DNA of 64,000 bases from Autumnicola patrickiae (GCF_031846525.1 NZ_JAVRHM010000013.1:62001-126000), one strand, 5' to 3'. Positions 35,451 through 44,540 are shown, counted from the stretch's first letter. Made by a program: numbers and translations. Notes: generated by a model from the letters alone, not told the origin.

Positions 35451-35502
35451 AAGCGGAACTGGAAATGGCCAGGTTTATCTATTGCATCCCCAAATTCCGC
35501 TT
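35451..35502 (-). terminator. Intercistronic hairpin between the GH51 and GH43 genes
   Basis: On the minus strand AAGCGGAA and TTCCGCTT pair perfectly, with an inner CTGG/CCAG pair, and the 3' arm runs into TTTTTT. It lies in the 133-bp gap inside the operon, so it may act as an attenuator or RNA-stability hairpin rather than a full terminator. The same stretch is also an open frame in one phase, described in the findings. Confidence 0.5.
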
Positions 35503-35546
35503 GATATTCTATAAACCCGCAAAGGTTAATCTTTATCTGAAAGGAA

Positions 35547-37091
35547 CTATTTTGATTCCAGCACTACTACAGAAAAAGGAGGTAAGGTCACTTGCAGTTT
35601 TCCTCTTCTTAATTTAAAATCTTTAAATTCCTCCGGAGTAACTTTTTCAGTATTCTCAAACGTATTGTGATCCTGCAACTTATCTGAAGTTAAAATAGTC
35701 GCAGTCATATTTTTCACATCTAATGCTTCAAGGTCTATCTCTACCTCATTTTCTTTTTGTGAGTCAATATTTACTAGAGAAATAGCAACATTTCCTTCTT
35801 TTTTTGAAGCTGAAACAGAAACTGCCGGTAAAGATTCTCCATTATAAGTATATTCAGGGGAATCAAAATCTACAGGAAGCAATTTTGCGTCGTGATGTAC
35901 TGTATACATTTTCATCACGTGGTAAGTAGGGGTTAAAAGCATGTTTTCACCCTCAGTTAAAGCAACTGCCTGCAGTACGTTCACTGTCTGGGCCAAATTT
36001 GCCATTTTCACCCTCTCACTTTCATTATTGAAAATATTTAGAGTTGTACCTGCAATCATGGCATCTCTCATAGTATTTTGCTGATAAAGGAAACCAGGAT
36101 TGGTACCCTCTTCAACTTCATACCAGCCACCCCATTCATCTACAATAAGATCTATTTCTTTTTCAGGATCATACTTATCCATAATATCAGTATGCTTATC
36201 AATAAGTTCCTGCATCCACAAAGCAGTTTTCATGGTGGAAAAATATTGTTCTTCATTAAAATCTGAAGCAGATCCTTTTTCATCCCATTCTACAAAAGAA
36301 TAAGAATGTAATGCAACACCTTCAATTAAATGTTTAGGAACGTCTCTCATAAGAACCTCCGTCCAGTGATAATCATCTTGATTTGCTCCGGAAGCAATTC
36401 TATAAAGATCATTCTCATTTTCCCAGCTGGTCATAAAAGTAGCATACTGGCGGTAAAGGTTGGCGTAGAATTCCGGAGTCATATTTCCTCCACAACCCCA
36501 CATCTCGTTACCAACACCCCAATATTTAACATTCCAGGGCTCTTCTTTTCCGTTTTCCTTTCTCAGTTTAGCCATGGGGCTTCCTTCAGAATGGTTTACA
36601 TACTGAATCCAATCTGTAAATTCTTCTACTGTACCACTTCCTAAATTTGCTGCTAAATATGGCTCTGCACCAAGTTCTTCACACAGGTTAAGGAAATCGT
36701 GGGTTCCAAAGCTGTTATCTTCAGTAACTCCTCCCCACCAGGCATTAACAATAGTAGGCCGATCTTCTTTTGGACCAATTCCATCTTTCCAATGGTAGGT
36801 GTCGGCAAAACAACCGCCAGGCCATCTAAGATTAGGTATTTGTAAATCTTTAAGAGCTGCAATTAAATCATTTCGTACTCCATTTGTGTTAGGTATAGGG
36901 CTATCTTCCCCAACATAGAGACCATCATAAATGGAACGTCCTAAATGTTCAGCAAAGTGACCATAAATATGTTTGCTGATTACAGGAGCATCTTCTTTAT
37001 TTTCAATACTTACAGTAGTTTGAGCCTGCACAGTACCTGCAAATAAAACGGCCGCCAGACCTCCAAGTATTCCTTTAAAACTTTTGTTCAT
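35547..37091 (-). CDS. GH51 alpha-N-arabinofuranosidase
   Basis: 514 residues from the ATG at 37091, which gives a clean signal peptide (MNKSFKGILGGLAAVLFAGT, cut after VQAQ). The frame stays open to 37163 but that extension would precede the signal. The GH51 barrel shows LRWPGGCFADTYHWKDGIGP, the acid/base glutamate in KYWGVGNEMWGCGG and the nucleophile region LIVDEWGGWYEVEEG. The C-terminal beta-sandwich ends in PPFSVVVLESK. It releases alpha-linked L-arabinofuranose from arabinan and arabinoxylan side chains. With a signal peptide it works in the periplasm. Confidence 0.93.
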   Translation of the reverse strand: MNKSFKGILGGLAAVLFAGTVQAQTTVSIENKEDAPVISKHIYGHFAEHLGRSIYDGLYVGEDSPIPNTNGVRNDLIAALKDLQIPNLRWPGGCFADTYHWKDGIGPKEDRPTIVNAWWGGVTEDNSFGTHDFLNLCEELGAEPYLAANLGSGTVEEFTDWIQYVNHSEGSPMAKLRKENGKEEPWNVKYWGVGNEMWGCGGNMTPEFYANLYRQYATFMTSWENENDLYRIASGANQDDYHWTEVLMRDVPKHLIEGVALHSYSFVEWDEKGSASDFNEEQYFSTMKTALWMQELIDKHTDIMDKYDPEKEIDLIVDEWGGWYEVEEGTNPGFLYQQNTMRDAMIAGTTLNIFNNESERVKMANLAQTVNVLQAVALTEGENMLLTPTYHVMKMYTVHHDAKLLPVDFDSPEYTYNGESLPAVSVSASKKEGNVAISLVNIDSQKENEVEIDLEALDVKNMTATILTSDKLQDHNTFENTEKVTPEEFKDFKLRRGKLQVTLPPFSVVVLESK

Positions 37092-37111
37092 TTCATTCTT
37101 TTTTAATAAAA

Positions 37112-37185
37112 GAGACCGCCTGAAATTTACAATTATCGGCAAGCTAAAATATTTCAACTCCAATACGTAATTAGCAGGCAGCCTC
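37112..37185 (-). terminator. Intercistronic hairpin downstream of susD
   Basis: On the minus strand GAGGCTGCCTG pairs over all 11 bases (two G-U pairs) with CAGGCGGTCTC, and TTTTATT follows. The loop is 52 bases and contains a variant of the dispersed intergenic repeat (TTGCCGATAATTG). It lies between susD and the first enzyme gene, where an attenuator would keep SusCD transcripts more abundant than the enzymes. Confidence 0.55.
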
Positions 37186-37199
37186 AGTTAAAAATTTAT

Positions 37200-38768
37200 T
37201 TAATTAGCCGAATTTGGCTCAGCATTAGGATTTACATCCAATTCAGATTGTGGGATAGGAAGATATTCTTTACCTGGTCTCCAGGTTTCAAATTCACTAT
37301 CACGCTCTCTAAGTAATGCCAGTTTCTCATCGTCGTATAACCATCCCCATCTAACAATGTCATGGAATCTTATACTTTCCATAGATAGTTCCAGTGCACG
37401 CTCATGGGCTATTTGATCCCTCATTTCTTCCTGGGACAAATTAGGTTTTACCTCTTCCAGATCTGGTAAATTAGCTCTGTTTCTAACATCATTGATGTAC
37501 TGATAAGCTTCCTGGGTTTGTCCCATTTCATTTAAAGCTTCAGCATACATTAGTAAAACATCTGCATATCTCATTAAACGATAATTAATACCTGAAAGTT
37601 CAACACCCCCTTGGCTCTCTGTTTCAAACCCATAACCATCGTGGGTATATTTACGTGGATATATGGCATCTGGTGCATGTGGCCATTCTACACCACCATA
37701 TACTGTTGTAGAGTTAGCCTCTGGCTCATAGGATGCAATGGATACCAATAACCTTGGATCAACCTCTGCGTCAACAGGATCCTCTTCATTGTATTCATTG
37801 TAGATCCAGCGGGTAGGAAGAAAATCTGAATATCCAAAACCATCCTGAGCATAAGTATGCCCTACAGAAGAAACCTGCATCCAGTCATTTTGTGGATTTC
37901 CACCATAATTCTTAACTGTTCCACCAACCTGATCTGGTGTGGCAAATTGAACCTCAAAAAGAGATTCTGCATTGTTCTCGGAAAACGGACTGAAGTTATC
38001 TGCATAATCATCCATTAATGAATAGTTATTAAGCTCGGGACCTTCAATTAATTTTCTAAACTCTTCTGCAGCTGAACTCCATTCTTCCATATAAAGATAT
38101 GTTTTACCCAAGAATCCTGTTGCAGCACCTTTTGTAGCTCTGCCTAGTTGTCCTCTATCCGGACCTGATACTGATTGATAATCCACAGGTAATAATTCCT
38201 GAGCACTTGAAAAATCAGAAACAATCTGAGCCCACAATTCTTCCTCAGAAGCTGTAGGTTGATAGTAATCAGCCTCACTTTGCGCAGGAGTAAGAATTAC
38301 AGGAACCCTTTGATAATTAATGGCAAGATGAAAATAAGCCAACCCTCTTAAAAAATATGCCTGACCAAGTACACGATCTTTCACATCCTGATCCATCTCT
38401 ATATCAGGAACATTTGCCAGCACCTGGTTTGTTCTAAAAACTTGTTGGTAATAGGTTTCCCACATCCAGGTAATAGGACCTGAAGTTGGCAAAATGGTGA
38501 AATTAGAAACCTGTCCCAAATCTGGCCAGGGGCTATCTGCCCTAAAATCATCAGCTCGACCATCTGTTAAAGCAGGGGTCATCCTCATATAATACCCATC
38601 ATTTAACAGGTTTGTATAAGCAGCATTGACACCCGCTATTGCTTGTTCTTCATTTGACCAATATTCCACAGCTGTCATGCTGTTTGGATTATTTAAATCC
38701 AGTTCGTCTTCACATCCTACAAGCACTAGCATGCTAAACGATAACATTAAAAATTTCGATATTTTCAT
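37200..38768 (-). CDS. SusD-like outer-membrane glycan-binding lipoprotein
   Basis: 522 residues. A lipobox (MLVLVGC, C19) is followed by the acidic EDELDLNNPNS, the surface-export type. SusD/RagB marks are NPNSMTAVEYWSNEEQAIAG, LRGLAYFHLAINYQRVPVIL (TPR helices), ATKGAATGFLGKTYLYMEEW and the C-terminal RYADVLLMYAEALNEMG with LPIPQSELDVNPN. It should cap the SusC barrel and bind arabino-oligosaccharides. It lies 12 bp after susC. Confidence 0.95.
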   Translation of the reverse strand: MKISKFLMLSFSMLVLVGCEDELDLNNPNSMTAVEYWSNEEQAIAGVNAAYTNLLNDGYYMRMTPALTDGRADDFRADSPWPDLGQVSNFTILPTSGPITWMWETYYQQVFRTNQVLANVPDIEMDQDVKDRVLGQAYFLRGLAYFHLAINYQRVPVILTPAQSEADYYQPTASEEELWAQIVSDFSSAQELLPVDYQSVSGPDRGQLGRATKGAATGFLGKTYLYMEEWSSAAEEFRKLIEGPELNNYSLMDDYADNFSPFSENNAESLFEVQFATPDQVGGTVKNYGGNPQNDWMQVSSVGHTYAQDGFGYSDFLPTRWIYNEYNEEDPVDAEVDPRLLVSIASYEPEANSTTVYGGVEWPHAPDAIYPRKYTHDGYGFETESQGGVELSGINYRLMRYADVLLMYAEALNEMGQTQEAYQYINDVRNRANLPDLEEVKPNLSQEEMRDQIAHERALELSMESIRFHDIVRWGWLYDDEKLALLRERDSEFETWRPGKEYLPIPQSELDVNPNAEPNSAN

Positions 38769-38780
38769 AATATTTTTTTT

Positions 38781-41700
38781 TTAAAATGATAAATCAATCC
38801 CCATCATAACTGTTCTGGGTCGCGGATACGTTCCGTTATCAAATCCAGGCTCCAACACACCTGAATTAAAATCAGGATTAAAGCCTTTGTAATGTTGAAA
38901 GGTATATAAGTTCTGCACCGTTCCATACACACGCAAATTATCTATAAAGTTACCAAACAACTCTTCTGGCATGGTATATCCAAGGGAAACAGTATTAATC
39001 CTAAGATAATCTCCTTTTTGAAGCCATCCCGGTCTGTTGGAATCCCTCGCATTGTTGTTGGGATCATCCGCCACTACCCGTGGGATGTTAGTATCTGTAT
39101 TTTCAGGAGTCCATCGATCCAGAATATCTTCATGAGCATTTATAAAGCCTGTAGAAAGCATTAGAGAACGATACAACCTGCTGTTAATATAGTAGCCTGC
39201 TGCTCCTGATGTAAATACTGTAAAATCAAAGTTCTTGTAATTGGCAGAAAAATTTAAACCATAAGTTACACTTGGAAGAGCACTACCAAGAAAGGTACGG
39301 TCATCTGCATTAATTTGTCCATCACCACTAATATCCCTAAATTTTACATCACCAGGTGCGGTAGCTGCACTTTGGAAAGCATGTTCTTCCACTTCTTCCT
39401 GGCTTTGAAAAATACCTTCATAAACAAAGCCAAAGTGTTCACCTACTTCTCTTCCTACTTGTGTTCTGGAACCCGCTCCAGTAATTGGTTCGTTATTTCC
39501 ACCAAGAGCTAAAACTTCGTTATTAATAGTACTTACGTTACCAGATAAATCGAAATTAAAATCTTCATTACCGCTATGATGATAAGTTACTTCTGCTTCA
39601 AAACCTGAGTTTCGGATGCTTCCTGCATTTACAAGTGGACTAACATTCACAGAACCTGTAGACCAGGGGATTGGCACGCCAACAAGAATATCCACTGTTT
39701 CTCTCTCATAATAATCAAGAGCAACATCAATTTTGCGCTTAAAGAAGGTTGCATCCAGACCAACATCAAGAGAAGTCGTAGTTTCCCAAACAATATCTTC
39801 TGACACCACACTTGTCTGAAGTCCACCAAGAACTCTATCCTGATCAAAATTGTAAGGAATATTTCTATTAATTACAGCCTGATAAAGGTAATCACCAATG
39901 TTTTGGTTTCCTAACTCACCATAACTTGCTCTCAGCTTTAAATTGCTCACCACATCTTCAGAAATATTAAAGAAGTCTTCATTATCAATTCTCCATCCTA
40001 AGGCTAAAGAAGGAAAAGTTCCCCATCTGTTTTCAGATGCAAACCTTGAAGATCCATCTCTTCTAACTGTTGCTGTTAAAAGATACCTGTCGTCAAAATT
40101 ATAGTTTAACCTTCCAAAATAAGACGCAAGAGAACTTTCAATCTCCTCTCCTCCTACTGTTTGATTAACTCCATTAGAAAGCACAGGATAATAAGGCTTT
40201 GGCAAGTTTTCAGAATGCGCAGTCCTTATAATTGTTGTATTCTTCTGAAATGTTTGTCCTAGCACAACATCAAAAGAGTGCTGATCAAAATTTGTGTTGT
40301 AATTTAATGTATTCTCAACAAGACCTACTGTATAAATAGTCGAGTTATCATCTAAAAGAGATCTTCCTGTTCCAAAGAAATATCCCATTTCAAATTCCGG
40401 TACAAAAGAAAAACTTCTCACATGAGTTTTATCGTAACTGGTATTCAGCTTGTAAGTTAGTTGGTGATCTTCTGAATCAATGATCTTAAACTCTGGATTC
40501 ACAATCGCAAAAATCCTGTCTACCTCTACATTATTAGTAAAAAGGCTATTTATACCCGGTACGTTTAAAACAATTTCCTGATGGATTTCTGAAGAAGTTC
40601 CCGCATAACCACCCTCGTTGGTTGGATCATAAATACCTAAAGTAGGAATTGCATTTACAAGGTCATTTATCAGTGGAGGACGTCCTCCAGTTAAAACATC
40701 TCCTCTAAAAGTTAAAGAATTCTCAAAACTATGAGTATAATATAAAGAAGGTGATATTTTAAATCTACCTTTTTCCATTACAGTGTTAATTCTTCCAGAA
40801 TATCTCTCATAATCAGGACCATTTCCTACAAAAACCCCTTCATTACTAAAATAATCCATAGTAGCATTATAAGTGATGTTTTCACCACCTCCGGAAAATC
40901 TGAAATTATGATTTTGCCTGTTACCACTCTTAAGCCCAACACCTTGCCAGTCTGTATCAGTATCACTTACGTAAAGATCAGAACTTGGATCATTCCCGGG
41001 GATTAATGGCTGACCTGCATTGATTCTTTTTTCATTAGAGATCATTTGATAATCTTCTCTACCCAAAACCGGGATTCTTTGCGCCACCTCGTCAATTCCA
41101 TAATATCCACTATACTGGATTTGCAAAGGAGTGTTTTTTGTACCCTGCTTAGTCGTAATAATAACCACACCATTAGCCGCTCTGGAACCGTAAATAGCAC
41201 CTGCCGAAGCATCTTTAAGAACCTGGATACTCGCAATATCGTTAGGGTTAAAATCCCTGATTGAAGTCCCTACCGGAACCCCATCCACAATGTATAAAGG
41301 CTGACTATCTCCAAAAGTAGATACCCCCCGTATACGAACATTGGCACCAGCTCCCGGTTCCCCGTTAGCTGTTACCGTTACCCCTGCAGACCTACCCTGC
41401 AAAAGCTGGGAAACATCACTATTGGAAACCTTTTGAACCTCACTTGCATCGATTACACTAACCGAGCCGGTAAGGTCAGACCTTCTTTGGGTACCATACC
41501 CCACAACCACCACATCGTCCAGTGATTCAAGGTCATCAGTTAAAGTCACATCAATTTGTGACCGCCCATCTACAGCAATTTCCTGGGTTTCAAAACCAAG
41601 GTAAGAAAAAACCAGGGTAGCCTCGGCTGGAACGTCAATGGAATAATTTCCGTCCATTCCGGTAACTACTCCGTTAGAGGTTCCTTTTTCAATTACATTT

Positions 41701-41864
41701 ACACCAGGCAATGGAAAACCATCACTCTGGGCAGTGACCGTACCGGTTACGGTAGTGTTTTGAGCATATCCCGAAAATCCAAAGAGGATAATAAGCATCA
41801 AAACCGAACGAAAACCTTTTCGCCCTGACCGGTTTTTAGTAAAAATTTCTTGCATTTTAGTCAT
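38781..41864 (-). CDS. SusC-like TonB-dependent outer-membrane transporter
   Basis: 1027 residues. After a signal peptide (cut near GYAQN) comes a carboxypeptidase-D-like domain (about residues 38-115, with VTGTVTAQSDGFPLPGVNVI), then the SusC/RagA plug with DDVVVVGYGTQRRSDLTGSV, VRIRGVSTFGDSQPLYIVDG and GVVIITTKQG, then a 22-strand barrel ending in an aromatic-rich strand (PRPRTVMMGIDLSF). It imports glycans using TonB energy. It is the first gene of the PUL operon, with a well-formed promoter overlapped by a candidate AraR operator. M1 or M4 could be the start. Confidence 0.96.
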   Translation of the reverse strand: MTKMQEIFTKNRSGRKGFRSVLMLIILFGFSGYAQNTTVTGTVTAQSDGFPLPGVNVIEKGTSNGVVTGMDGNYSIDVPAEATLVFSYLGFETQEIAVDGRSQIDVTLTDDLESLDDVVVVGYGTQRRSDLTGSVSVIDASEVQKVSNSDVSQLLQGRSAGVTVTANGEPGAGANVRIRGVSTFGDSQPLYIVDGVPVGTSIRDFNPNDIASIQVLKDASAGAIYGSRAANGVVIITTKQGTKNTPLQIQYSGYYGIDEVAQRIPVLGREDYQMISNEKRINAGQPLIPGNDPSSDLYVSDTDTDWQGVGLKSGNRQNHNFRFSGGGENITYNATMDYFSNEGVFVGNGPDYERYSGRINTVMEKGRFKISPSLYYTHSFENSLTFRGDVLTGGRPPLINDLVNAIPTLGIYDPTNEGGYAGTSSEIHQEIVLNVPGINSLFTNNVEVDRIFAIVNPEFKIIDSEDHQLTYKLNTSYDKTHVRSFSFVPEFEMGYFFGTGRSLLDDNSTIYTVGLVENTLNYNTNFDQHSFDVVLGQTFQKNTTIIRTAHSENLPKPYYPVLSNGVNQTVGGEEIESSLASYFGRLNYNFDDRYLLTATVRRDGSSRFASENRWGTFPSLALGWRIDNEDFFNISEDVVSNLKLRASYGELGNQNIGDYLYQAVINRNIPYNFDQDRVLGGLQTSVVSEDIVWETTTSLDVGLDATFFKRKIDVALDYYERETVDILVGVPIPWSTGSVNVSPLVNAGSIRNSGFEAEVTYHHSGNEDFNFDLSGNVSTINNEVLALGGNNEPITGAGSRTQVGREVGEHFGFVYEGIFQSQEEVEEHAFQSAATAPGDVKFRDISGDGQINADDRTFLGSALPSVTYGLNFSANYKNFDFTVFTSGAAGYYINSRLYRSLMLSTGFINAHEDILDRWTPENTDTNIPRVVADDPNNNARDSNRPGWLQKGDYLRINTVSLGYTMPEELFGNFIDNLRVYGTVQNLYTFQHYKGFNPDFNSGVLEPGFDNGTYPRPRTVMMGIDLSF

Positions 41865-41877
41865 AGTTTAAAAGTTG

Positions 41878-41903
41878 AATTAATAAGTGTGGAATTTACA
41901 TTT
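41878..41903. promoter_or_regulatory. Second candidate AraR operator, at the susC promoter
   Basis: AATTAATAAGTGT (41878-41890) is identical over 13 bases to the arm of the araB palindrome. After the same 7-base spacing comes ACATTT, differing by one base from ACACTT. It lies between the -7 element and the susC start and touches the -7 element, a position suited to repression. Confidence 0.6.
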
Positions 41904-41904
41904 C

Positions 41905-41937
41905 CAAATATAATTAAACTTAAACAAAAAAAACAAA
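41905..41937 (-). promoter_or_regulatory. Promoter of the susCD-glycosidase operon
   Basis: On the minus strand TTTG (41937-41934) and TATATTTG (41912-41905) are separated by 21 bases, an ideal Bacteroidota -33/-7 pair. The start codon is about 40 bp downstream. Confidence 0.75.
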
Positions 41938-41968
41938 TAAAATTTTACATTTTTTTAACTTGCATCAT

Positions 41969-41983
41969 TGTGAAATTATCACA
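41969..41983. promoter_or_regulatory. CRP-like palindrome between araR and susC
   Basis: TGTGAAATTATCACA has perfect TGTGA/TCACA arms with a 5-base spacer. It lies 31 bp upstream of the susC -33 element and about 100 bp before araR. It could bind an activator of the CRP/FNR family. The spacer is one base shorter than the E. coli CRP site. Confidence 0.4.
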
Positions 41984-42085
41984 TTCGTAATGTCAGTTTA
42001 TGATTTTCAATTATTTCTGTTCATAATTTTTATTTTAAAATTAAATAACAATCTTTGTCTGTCCAGCTAACAACCAATAAATAAA

Positions 42086-42775
42086 ATGATCCATAGTTAC
42101 AATTCTGAGGACAAAGCATTACTTGCAGTAGATTGTATAATTTTTGGTTTCGATAATGAAGAATTAAAAATCCTCCTTATTAAACGTGATTTTGAACCGC
42201 AGAAAGGGAGATGGTCTCTAATGGGCGGTTTCTTAAAAAGAAGTGAAGACCTGGATCAGGCAGCAACCCGGATTTTACATCATTTAACAGGAATTAACAA
42301 TGTTTATATGGAGCAACTCTACAGTTTCAGTAAAGTTGATCGTGATCCTGTAGAAAGAACAGTTTCTGTGGCTTATTACGCTTTAATTAACATTGAGGAA
42401 CATAACGAAGAGCTTACCCAGCAGTATTCTGCGCAATGGTTCAATATTTCTGAAGCCCCTAAACTTATCTTTGACCACGAAAGAATGGTCCAGAGAGCAA
42501 TTAACAGATTAAGGTACCGCACCTCAACCAAGCCTATTGGTTTTGAACTCCTTCCGCAGAAATTCACTATGCGCCAGCTTCAGAAGATGTACGAAGCTAT
42601 TTTGGGCGAAAAACTGGACAAAAGGAATTTCATCAATAAAATTAATGCGTTGGACATACTTCATAAAACAGATGAAAAAGACATGGAATCTTCCAAAAAA
42701 GGATCCTTCCTGTATATGTTCGATGAGCAAAAATATAAGCGAAAGACTGCTGATGGATTTTCTTTTAAACTTTAA
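42086..42775 (+). CDS. araR: AraR: Nudix-type transcriptional regulator of arabinose utilisation
   Basis: 229 residues. Residues 1-145 form a Nudix-like domain (LAVDCIIFGFDNEELKILLI, GRWSLMGGFLKRSEDLDQAA). The Nudix box keeps its glycines and first E but has RILHHLTG where catalytic REUxEExG residues should be, so it binds rather than hydrolyses a ligand. The last ~80 residues (LLPQKFTMRQLQKMYEAILG, KRNFINKINAL) are the winged-helix DNA-binding domain. In Bacteroides the related AraR senses L-arabinose and controls ara and arabinan genes. The gene is divergent from susC and should control both operons through the AATAAGTGT palindromes. Confidence 0.9.
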   Translation: MIHSYNSEDKALLAVDCIIFGFDNEELKILLIKRDFEPQKGRWSLMGGFLKRSEDLDQAATRILHHLTGINNVYMEQLYSFSKVDRDPVERTVSVAYYALINIEEHNEELTQQYSAQWFNISEAPKLIFDHERMVQRAINRLRYRTSTKPIGFELLPQKFTMRQLQKMYEAILGEKLDKRNFINKINALDILHKTDEKDMESSKKGSFLYMFDEQKYKRKTADGFSFKL

Positions 42776-42803
42776 TAGTTAAACTTCAGGAATGGTCAAA
42801 AAA

Positions 42804-42827
42804 ATAACCCACTTCTCAGCGGGTTAT
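42804..42827. terminator. Bidirectional terminator after araR
   Basis: ATAACCC and GGGTTAT form a 7-bp stem with a 10-base loop, preceded by an A-run. It lies between convergent araR and the secreted-protein gene. Confidence 0.6.
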
Positions 42828-42850
42828 AGGAACACAACTTAATATTTGAA

Positions 42851-43432
42851 CTAGCCCAAATCCATAACTTTACTAAAAGTATTAGTTTTTGTTATTATCG
42901 TAATTTCATACTTTCCGGCAGGAACTTTAGAAAAATCAAATGTTTTAGCGATAACGGCATCTTTATAGATCATGGATCCCATAAGCATACCGGAAGAATC
43001 ATGTATTAAAACTTCAGTAAGACTTTCTTCAGGATTAGGTAAAGAAAATCTTACCATTTTTTTATCCAATTTAAAAGCTGGTTTAAAAACAACATCTGAG
43101 TTCTTAGCTTCAATTGTTAGACATTCTTTAATTTTGGTGATTTTCTTTGTGAAAATGTGAAACTCATCTTCAAAATGAAGGTAATAAATTCCTTCCGGCA
43201 CCTCTTCCAGGTTTAAAGCCTTTATATAAGATTTTCCATCCATTAGTCCATCCTTAAAAAGAATGACTCCATACCTGTCCTGCAGTGTGAGAGTTGCTCC
43301 TTTAACCGAATTTCCTACTTCCACTAATATAGACTTCTCATCTACCTTCACAGCTAAACCTTCAGCTGCGGAAACTTGTAAACTCATACATAATAAAAGA
43401 GTTACGACTGATAATCTAATTACATTTTTCAT
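42851..43432 (-). CDS. Secreted protein with two beta-sandwich repeats (DUF3244-like)
   Basis: 193 residues. A signal peptide (cut near QVSAAEG) is followed by two related halves. Each has a SxxVEV/VVFKP start, a middle turn (TLQDRYGVILFKDG and VLIHDSSGMLMGSM) and a closing GxYxLxF or GKYEITI motif, as in small Ig-like domains of Bacteroidota secreted proteins. The halves resemble type IX sorting domains in style but the protein lacks the rest of one. Function unknown. It is transcribed alone, toward the araR terminator. Confidence 0.7.
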   Translation of the reverse strand: MKNVIRLSVVTLLLCMSLQVSAAEGLAVKVDEKSILVEVGNSVKGATLTLQDRYGVILFKDGLMDGKSYIKALNLEEVPEGIYYLHFEDEFHIFTKKITKIKECLTIEAKNSDVVFKPAFKLDKKMVRFSLPNPEESLTEVLIHDSSGMLMGSMIYKDAVIAKTFDFSKVPAGKYEITIITKTNTFSKVMDLG

Positions 43433-43661
43433 AATTCACAATTTTAAAGGTTAATAATGTTAATTCATTGATAATAACATATTCAAATGTACCACGAACT
43501 ATCCTCTTAAAATTGTCTTAGATATGCCAAAATATGTTCTATTTTATCGTTTATAATTATTTAATATTCAGTTAATGTACAAATACCATATTTCATAGAT
43601 AATTTAGCAAAGATCATTGCATTAAAATTGAATTACATTATATTTATAAAAAATCCTATTT

Positions 43662-44540
43662 ATGTCAAAATTATTCAAACCTGCTTATGAGAAAATAGAA
43701 CCAGCCTTTGGTAGCTCTATTTCTTATAGAACCTATAATAAGGACCATCAGAACAAAAACAACAGTTTTTGGCATTATCATCCGGAAATTGAGTTGGTTT
43801 ACGTAAATGGGGGCACCGGAAAAAGGCAAATTGGAAGTCATATCTCCTATTATAGAAATGGGGATCTCCTGCTTATAGGATCTCACCTCCCCCACTGCGG
43901 CTTTACTGATAGTCTTACAGCACACGAAGCAGAAACTGTAATCCAGATAAAACCAGATTTTCTTGGAGAAGTTTTTTTTGAAATTCCTGAAATGAAAGGA
44001 ATAAAGACGCTGCTGGAACGCTCCCAAAAAGGTATTGTCTTTCACGGAGAAAATAAAAGAAGTATTGGAAAGAAAATAGAGTCCTTGGAAAACTTAAATG
44101 CATTCGACCGTCTCCTGGGGCTACTGGATGTTTTTAGGATGTTGGAAGCTGCAGAGAATTACACCATTCTTAATGCCCATGGATTTATATTAGAAACCGA
44201 ACTTCAGGATAACAACCGGATAAATATCGTTTTTAATTTTGTGAAGCAGGAATATATGCGCTCTATAAGTCTTGATGAAATTGCAGAAAAGGTAAGCATG
44301 ACTGTACCGGGCTTCTGCAGATACTTTAAAAAAATTACCGGAAAAACTTTTACTCAGTTTGCCAACGAATACAGACTGGCGCATGCAGCCAAACTTTTAC
44401 ATGAAAAGCAAATAAGTATTACTGATGTATGTTTTGAATGCGGATTCAACAACTTTAGCCATTTCAATAAACAGTTTAAAAAGTTTACGGGAAAATCCCC
44501 ATCTGCATATAGAAACGAACTGAAATACACTGTATCCTGA
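43662..44540 (+). CDS. AraC-family transcriptional regulator (cupin + HTH)
   Basis: 292 residues. An N-terminal cupin-like sensor (about residues 30-110, FWHYHPEIELVYVNGGTGKR, SHLPHCGF) is followed by two helix-turn-helix units in the last ~95 residues (SLDEIAEKVSMTVPGFCRYF and ITDVCFECGFNNFSHFNKQF), the latter with the canonical AraC signature. Such regulators usually respond to a small carbohydrate or related ligand. Although it lies near the arabinose locus it is separated by terminators and a divergent gene, so a link to arabinose is only possible, not shown. The 229-bp gap before it shows no clear site. Confidence 0.9.
   Translation: MSKLFKPAYEKIEPAFGSSISYRTYNKDHQNKNNSFWHYHPEIELVYVNGGTGKRQIGSHISYYRNGDLLLIGSHLPHCGFTDSLTAHEAETVIQIKPDFLGEVFFEIPEMKGIKTLLERSQKGIVFHGENKRSIGKKIESLENLNAFDRLLGLLDVFRMLEAAENYTILNAHGFILETELQDNNRINIVFNFVKQEYMRSISLDEIAEKVSMTVPGFCRYFKKITGKTFTQFANEYRLAHAAKLLHEKQISITDVCFECGFNNFSHFNKQFKKFTGKSPSAYRNELKYTVS

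Noticed and set aside
37092..37163. N-terminal extension of the GH51 gene
   Set aside because: It would put 24 residues before a clear signal peptide and overlaps the post-susD hairpin.
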